A stretch of DNA of 64,000 bases from positions 92,127-156,126 of the forward strand of contig NZ_CAJGBF010000010.1 of the NCBI RefSeq assembly GCF_904424705.1, given 5' to 3'. A model generated the notes under the pieces. That model did no database searches. It saw nothing but the letters and a program-made list of their open reading frames with translations, and was not told the DNA's origin. This DNA comes from Rossellomorea arthrocnemi. GTDB lineage: Bacteria > Bacillota > Bacilli > Bacillales > Bacillaceae_B. The position numbers and the translations under genes were made by a program. This document shows positions 58,912 to 64,000 of the stretch, piece by piece; positions within the stretch are counted from its first letter, which is position 1, and the number at the start of each line of letters is the position of its first letter.

Positions 58912-61900
58912 ATGACAACAGAAATTCCGATTATTGAAACCAAGTTTGTGCCGCCTGTTGTCAAGCATTCATATATTAGGCGTCCAAGCTTAATGAAAAA
59001 AATGAGAGCGGTTACAGAGTATAAACTGGTGATTGTTCATTCTGGGGCAGGCTATGGCAAAAGTACGGCAATCAGCCAGTTTTTGCAGGATGTGAACATC
59101 AATTATTGCTGGTACTCCATCACGCAAAACGATGATGGACTGGTCCCTTTCGTCACAAATATCGTTTATGCCATTCAAAAGCAAATTCCTCATTTTGGCG
59201 AAGAACTATGGGAAGCAGTCCGGTCCATGGGACAATATATGAAGGAGGATGATATCCATCGGTTGAGTGCGCTGTTTATAAACGAATGTATGAAAATCCC
59301 CCACTCATTCACCATTATAGTGGATGACTATCACCTTGTGGATCATTCCTTTCTCATTAATCAGTGGATGGAGAAGATCCTGGAGCATTTACCCGGTCAT
59401 ATCCATTTCATTCTTTCTACTCGGACTAAACCATCCTGGTCCTCGTTTATACAGCTGAAGATCTCCGGCCAATTGATGGAAATATCAGAAGTTGATTTGT
59501 GCCTCACGAAAGAAGAGGTGGAATTACTTCTGACAGACTTTCATGAAAACGTCATTCCTGACTCCCAGCTCCATACAATTTTTGAATTAACTGAAGGATG
59601 GGTCATTGCCATAAGTATGATTCATTCACAGCTTCGGGAAAATCCAAACATTCTTTTGGTGGAAAAGCAGCATTCGTCCCTGGATGAACTCTTTCATTAC
59701 TTGGCCCAGGAAGTGTTTTCCAAACAAACACCAATCGTGCAGCAGTTCTTGAAACAGATATCGATTCTTGATGAAATCAGCGGAAGTACATGTGAAGCTA
59801 TTTTTGAACTGCCAGGATCCGGGCAAATGCTGAAACAGCTCTCTGAGAAAAATGCCCTTCTTCAGGAAATGAAAGGGTCCCGTCATTTTCGACTCCATGC
59901 CTTGTTCCAAACATTTTTAGAACGGAAATTAAAAGAAGAGAGCCTGGGATTGTATAAGGAACTCCAGTTGAAGTGCGCCAGATTCTTTGAAGGAAAGGGG
60001 AAGTGGGAGAAAGCAATCTTTCATTATATGAAAATGGGAAACATCGAGGCTGTATCTGCCATCCTGACCCGTGAAGCTGAAGGGATGATGAAAGGAGGAC
60101 AACTCGAAACGCTGGGGGATTATTTAAGCGGGATACCCGAACTTTTAAAGGATCAATATTACTCCCTGTGGTTTTATCAAGGGGAGTTCTTTCGCTATCG
60201 GTCGTTTTATGAAAGAGCGGAAAAAGCCTATAGCAGTGGAATCATGCATGCAGAAAGAGACCCCGTCATGCTGAGTAAAGCCTATGAGGGAATCGGACGT
60301 ATCTATTTAGATACAATTCAACCGGGGAAAGCGCAGCGGTTTTTACTTAAGGCCATTGATTGTCTGGAATCCGGAGAGCATGAATATATGGAGGAAAAGA
60401 ACCATCTGTATGTATTGATAGCGGAAAACCTGGTGAACTCAGGGAAAGCAATACAGGCAAAGCTTTGGTATGACAAAGGGAAGAGGAACGGGTCCATGAA
60501 GGCAGAAGGCAATCTGGAGGCAAGGATGCTCCTCCGAACAGGAAAGCTTCAGGAGGCAAAGCAGGTCCTTCACTACAAGGGAGGGGAAGATCAGCTTCCT
60601 CAATCTCACCGGGAAAAAGAATTGTTATTGTCCCTCATTCAATCATTCATGGGAAATGGAAGCGAAGCCAAATCACTGGCACAGCAGGGAATCAGTCAGG
60701 GGGTCAAAGGGAAATCCCCATTTGTGGAAGCCTGCGGTTGGATCAGGATGGGCCACGCAGTACAGCTGATCACCGACTATGACACATCCCTTGCAAAAAA
60801 CTGCTATGAAACGTCGCTGGAATTAATGAGTCAGATCAATGTCTCGAGGGGAAAAGCAGAGCCGTATATGGGACTGTCGATTCTTTATGCAAGGTTAGGA
60901 GAGTTTCAAAAAGCGAAGGAACTGGCTGAAGAGGCGCTGCATGAAACGGAAAAGGTAGAAGACATGTGGCTGTATTCCCTTATTCTTCTGAGTGTTGGAA
61001 TCACGGATTACTACCGGGGGGAATTCGAAGATGCCGGGAAAAGCTTTAGACGAGCGGAGAGACAATTTGATTCCTGTGGTGACCGTTATGGCAAAACCAT
61101 GACAAAGTTGTGGAAAAGCGCAATTGCTTATAACACAGATGATACCGATTCGTTCACGGAAAGCATGACCTCCTGTTTAAATGAAATCCAGATGGGAGAG
61201 TATGAATTTATCTTTTTCAAGCCGACGATATTCGGACCTAAAGATTTGCAAAGCCTGATTCCGTTAATAGTGAAAGCATATCAGGAGGGGATCCATGCCA
61301 CGTACTGTCACCAGTTATTAACCAGATTAGGATATGATTCCATTCCTGCCCATCCAGGTTACACCATCAAAGTTCAAACCCTGGGACGTTTTGAAATCCA
61401 TTTAGGAGATCATAAAGTACTGGAGAAGCAATGGCATAGAGAAAAGGCAAAGGAGTTATTTCAATACCTCCTGATCCAGAGGAACAACCTAAAGAGAAAG
61501 GAAGAGATCATTGAAGAGCTGTGGCCGGAGGGGAGTGGTTCAGATCGAGATTTCAAGGTTGCGCTCAACGCCTTGAATAAAGTATTGGAGCCCAAACGAC
61601 AAGCAAGGGAAAAGGCTTTCTTCATCGGCAGGCAACAGGAAGGATACGGGCTGAATCCAACGGCGAATATCGAATACGATGCCGAACAATTTACGGCCTG
61701 GATCACGGAAGGGTTAAAGGAGAATGATGTGGAGAAATCCATTCAATATCTTGAACGGGGATTTCACTACTACAAAGGCGAGTTCTTACCTGACAGAAAA
61801 GGCACATGGTGGACCGGGAAAGAAAGAGAGAGACTGCAGCTCCTGTACCTGAGGGGGCTGGAGAAACGGGCACAGCTGGCAGTGAGAATGGAACAGATAG

Positions 61901-62136
61901 ACGCAGCCATTGACTATTGTCTCGAAATCATCGAACACGATCCCCTCTGGGAGGAAGCCTACAGGCTCATCATGTATGGCTATTATCAAAAAAATAATCG
62001 CCCCCATGCTGTAAAATGGTTCAGGCGTTGCAAGGGAATTCTTGAGTCTGAACTCGGCGTCGAGCCGATGACCGCAACGCGCCATATGTATGAAATGGTC
62101 ATTGGTGGCTTGGATGGAACTAAAGAGCGTGAATAG
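58912..62136 (+). CDS. Very large MalT/SARP-type transcriptional activator (NTPase-TPR-BTAD)
   Basis: A 1074-residue regulator. An N-terminal STAND/AAA ATPase domain (about 20-330) has Walker A HSGAGYGKST (around 41-50) and Walker B FTIIVDDYHLVD. A long tetratricopeptide-type helical region (about 340-800) follows. The C-terminus holds a winged-helix DNA-binding domain (about 822-905; KVQTLGRFEIHLGD... KEEIIEELWP) and a BTAD domain (about 930-1065; YYKGEFLPDRKGTWW through ELGVEPM). So an MalT-like sensor is fused to a SARP-type activator. GGGTGGTTGT precedes the ATG. Effector and targets unknown. Confidence 0.88.
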   Translation: MTTEIPIIETKFVPPVVKHSYIRRPSLMKKMRAVTEYKLVIVHSGAGYGKSTAISQFLQDVNINYCWYSITQNDDGLVPFVTNIVYAIQKQIPHFGEELWEAVRSMGQYMKEDDIHRLSALFINECMKIPHSFTIIVDDYHLVDHSFLINQWMEKILEHLPGHIHFILSTRTKPSWSSFIQLKISGQLMEISEVDLCLTKEEVELLLTDFHENVIPDSQLHTIFELTEGWVIAISMIHSQLRENPNILLVEKQHSSLDELFHYLAQEVFSKQTPIVQQFLKQISILDEISGSTCEAIFELPGSGQMLKQLSEKNALLQEMKGSRHFRLHALFQTFLERKLKEESLGLYKELQLKCARFFEGKGKWEKAIFHYMKMGNIEAVSAILTREAEGMMKGGQLETLGDYLSGIPELLKDQYYSLWFYQGEFFRYRSFYERAEKAYSSGIMHAERDPVMLSKAYEGIGRIYLDTIQPGKAQRFLLKAIDCLESGEHEYMEEKNHLYVLIAENLVNSGKAIQAKLWYDKGKRNGSMKAEGNLEARMLLRTGKLQEAKQVLHYKGGEDQLPQSHREKELLLSLIQSFMGNGSEAKSLAQQGISQGVKGKSPFVEACGWIRMGHAVQLITDYDTSLAKNCYETSLELMSQINVSRGKAEPYMGLSILYARLGEFQKAKELAEEALHETEKVEDMWLYSLILLSVGITDYYRGEFEDAGKSFRRAERQFDSCGDRYGKTMTKLWKSAIAYNTDDTDSFTESMTSCLNEIQMGEYEFIFFKPTIFGPKDLQSLIPLIVKAYQEGIHATYCHQLLTRLGYDSIPAHPGYTIKVQTLGRFEIHLGDHKVLEKQWHREKAKELFQYLLIQRNNLKRKEEIIEELWPEGSGSDRDFKVALNALNKVLEPKRQAREKAFFIGRQQEGYGLNPTANIEYDAEQFTAWITEGLKENDVEKSIQYLERGFHYYKGEFLPDRKGTWWTGKERERLQLLYLRGLEKRAQLAVRMEQIDAAIDYCLEIIEHDPLWEEAYRLIMYGYYQKNNRPHAVKWFRRCKGILESELGVEPMTATRHMYEMVIGGLDGTKERE

Positions 62137-62174
62137 AAAAAGGATCCGATATGTTTCGATCGGATCCTTTTTTT
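62137..62174. terminator. Bidirectional terminator
   Basis: AAAAAGGATCCGAT pairs with ATCGGATCC followed by T residues; ends the large activator gene and the convergent HD-GYP gene. Confidence 0.92.
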
Positions 62175-62192
62175 GGCCTGGAGTGACAGGTT

Positions 62193-63707
62193 TCACCCTG
62201 TCATTTTATTAACCTCAGTCTCCATTTTCATTTTCTTCAGAAAGGCATCCACAAATTCCTTGTCCCATTGTGTACCTTTTCCTTCATGCAGGATGGAGAA
62301 TGCTTTCTCATAAGGCATCCCTTTTCGATAAGGGCGGTCAGACGTCATGGCGTCAAAGGCATCGGCGACAGCGATCAACCGACCGAACACGGGGACTTCG
62401 TCGCCTTTCAATTGATCAGGATAACCGAAGCCGTCCATCCGCTCGTGGTGATGTTTAATCCCCGGTAAGATGGGCAGGAGTTCTTCCGTCATCTGGACCC
62501 CTTTGACAATTTCTTCTCCGATCACAGGGTGACGCTTGATCTGATCAAACTCTTCATCTGTCAATTTACCTTCTTTTAAAAGCACGTCATCACGGACCCC
62601 AATCTTTCCGATGTCATGAAGAAGAGCCGATTTATTGAGTAAATCGATGTCCTTCAGAGACCATTTACACTGTTTGGCAATCAAAACGGAATATTCCGCA
62701 ACGCGCTTGCTATGCCCTGCAGTATAAGGGTCGCGAGCATCCAATGTACCTGCCACCACTGCGAAAAATTGGTCGAGGAGCTGCTGGTTTTTATGGTCCC
62801 TTAGATTGATGGCTTCTACCATATGGTTAAATCCCGAGAAGAGATGGGAGAACTCGTCCGTATACGTATTTATGGCGGGGGCAACATGACCCTGTTCCAC
62901 TTTTTCAAAACGATTGACCAGTTCCATGACAGGTCCTTCAATGCTTTTGAAAATAAGGAGAGCACCATAGAAGGCAAGTACCGTTATGATAAAAATCAAG
63001 GTACCTGCCCATTTCCAGTAGTCTACTAACAGAGAAGAGTCCGCAATAGATAAGCGGATCTGTGATGCGAGTGAAAAAAGCAGGATCGGAAACAGAGCAA
63101 GAAATAAAGAAGCAGCCAGAATCTTTTGCTTTAAACTGATAAATAAAGTGGTCTGGTTGGAGGGATTGACTCCATGTTTTTCAATCGCTTTCCGGATCAG
63201 ATCCCCCTGCAGCTGATGACAAGCCTTAAAGGTTAAGAAGAATTCAATCAACGCATGAAGGATCGCCACTAAAAAAGCACCGCACCAGGCGTAAAGAATG
63301 TACGAGTACGGAATGGATAGAGAGCCTCCATGGATAAAGGAGACTGTCAAAAGGGTCGATGGGAGGGCAAGCCCCAGGAAGTGGGGAAACATGATCCGTT
63401 TAACCGTTAATAAGGGGAATCTTTCTGCTTGATTATAAGCTGTAAGGAGAAGCTCCAATTCAATGGTGGAGTTCTTCTTACGATAAACGTCTTTTATTGG
63501 GCGAATATGCTTTTGAAATACGAGGAATTCAAAGCTGAACATCGTGACAATCGAAACGAAGATAATGCCTCCCATAGTGATGAATTCGTCTTCCTTAAGG
63601 GAAAGGGTTTGGAAAATGAACACGGATCCAACGCCGAACACAGCTATGATACTGCCTAATAGATAATTTTTGATGATGGTACGCTGAAATTGCTGAAATA
63701 TCTCCAA
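62193..63707 (-). CDS. Membrane HD-GYP phosphodiesterase
   Basis: A 504-residue c-di-GMP-type phosphodiesterase. Six membrane helices in two clusters (about 20-75, 110-160, 205-260), a HAMP-like linker, and a C-terminal HD-GYP domain (about 320-500): LLHDIGKIGVRDD, RHPVIGEEIV, HHHERMDGFGYPDQLKG (full GYP signature) and AVADAFDAMTSDRPYRKGM. The start is TTG at 63707 with GGAGG 8 nt before it; the ATG at 63734 has no ribosome site. It should degrade cyclic di-GMP at the membrane. Confidence 0.9.
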   Translation of the reverse strand: MEIFQQFQRTIIKNYLLGSIIAVFGVGSVFIFQTLSLKEDEFITMGGIIFVSIVTMFSFEFLVFQKHIRPIKDVYRKKNSTIELELLLTAYNQAERFPLLTVKRIMFPHFLGLALPSTLLTVSFIHGGSLSIPYSYILYAWCGAFLVAILHALIEFFLTFKACHQLQGDLIRKAIEKHGVNPSNQTTLFISLKQKILAASLFLALFPILLFSLASQIRLSIADSSLLVDYWKWAGTLIFIITVLAFYGALLIFKSIEGPVMELVNRFEKVEQGHVAPAINTYTDEFSHLFSGFNHMVEAINLRDHKNQQLLDQFFAVVAGTLDARDPYTAGHSKRVAEYSVLIAKQCKWSLKDIDLLNKSALLHDIGKIGVRDDVLLKEGKLTDEEFDQIKRHPVIGEEIVKGVQMTEELLPILPGIKHHHERMDGFGYPDQLKGDEVPVFGRLIAVADAFDAMTSDRPYRKGMPYEKAFSILHEGKGTQWDKEFVDAFLKKMKMETEVNKMTG

Positions 63708-63782
63708 GGATGAATCCTCCAATTTCACTAACATTTAGTAGATTCATTATATAGGAAAAAGGGCTGCGGGAACATGATAGTT

Positions 63783-64000
63783 TTAAAGATTTGTGTGAGA
63801 AATGGGGACAGTATTGAATCCTATTTTCCATTTTGGTGGATTCAGTGGAATATACGGTTCTTTTTTTCGATCATCCAGCCGTTTTTCAGTATACACCATT
63901 TGGATTTGTTCCGAATCCATACCCAGTAGCTTTCCAAGCAGCAAAAACCCATAAATACAGTCTATCACCTTTTTTTTATCCGAATTTATCTCAGAACCCC
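63783..64000 (-). CDS. C-terminal part of a probable dimeric dUTPase (MazG superfamily)
   Basis: The reverse frame is open to the window edge, so the start is outside; the GTG at 63968 is internal. The 71 residues visible include KKKVIDCIYGFLLLGKLLGM (an amphipathic helix with the D/E positions of all-alpha NTP pyrophosphatases) and EKRLDDRKKEPY. This resembles the C-terminal half of dimeric dUTPases, which hydrolyse dUTP to dUMP. The family call is moderate because the first catalytic half is not in the window. Confidence 0.5.
   Translation of the reverse strand, partial: GSEINSDKKKVIDCIYGFLLLGKLLGMDSEQIQMVYTEKRLDDRKKEPYIPLNPPKWKIGFNTVPISHTNL

Overview
The window comes from a spore-forming member of the Bacillaceae. 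Gene order follows the yhaP-to-yhjE region of the Bacillus subtilis chromosome (yhaP, yhaO, yhaN, yhaM, yhaL, prsA, yhaI, hpr, yhaH, trpP, hit, ecsABC, yhfA, hemEHY, yhgD, yhgE, yhfH, yhfI, lplJ, lcfB, yhfN, comK, yhjD, yhjE, sip), but many genes are inserted or missing, so it is a relative rather than B. subtilis. A marine or soil Bacillus/Rossellomorea-like species is plausible; this is inference from protein similarity recalled by eye. There are no rRNA or tRNA genes, no complete insertion sequences and no CRISPR arrays.

Layout. 0-7.5 kb: end of an ABC permease, the yhaO-yhaN DNA-repair pair behind a LexA-like box, an inserted MFS efflux gene, the exoribonuclease YhaM and the sporulation gene yhaL behind a SigmaE-type promoter. 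7.5-13.3 kb: PrsA foldase, three tandem YjcZ-type mini-proteins, two long-hairpin repeats, the Hpr/ScoC regulator, and trpP with a nine-triplet TRAP site. 13.3-15.5 kb: hit, surrounded by non-coding repeats (three large palindromic elements and an array of short C-rich motifs about 68 nt apart). 15.5-20.7 kb: ecsABC and small membrane or hydrolase genes. 20.7-25 kb: YhfA transporter and a LiaFSR-type envelope-stress operon. 25-30.3 kb: a Cys-less isochorismatase-fold protein, the heme monooxygenase HmoB, and hemE-hemH-hemY of the coproporphyrin-dependent heme pathway. 30.3-36 kb: LysM/GH18 spore-cortex hydrolase, and YhgD with YhgE, linked by matching 23-bp operators. 36-41.7 kb: YhfI, lipoate ligase, acyl-CoA ligase under a FadR box, enoyl-CoA hydratase. 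41.7-48 kb: a malate two-component system with its transporter (malK-malR-maeN), an AEC carrier and a YeeE/YedE transporter. 48-54 kb: CotH coat kinase, a cupin-XRE regulator divergent from azlCD, the YhfN protease and small membrane proteins. 54-64 kb: the competence master regulator ComK, a LexA-controlled yhjD, an S9 peptidase, yhjE-sip, a very large MalT/BTAD-type regulator convergent with an HD-GYP phosphodiesterase, and the end of a probable dimeric dUTPase.

Common themes are envelope and secretion quality control (PrsA, Ecs, Lia, signal peptidase, YhfN), developmental control (Hpr, ComK, YhaL, CotH, SleL-like hydrolase) and central metabolism with local repressors (FadR, YhgD, MalKR, TRAP). 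The least explained parts are the non-coding stretches at 9.3-9.5, 13.4-15.4 and 57.3-57.5 kb.
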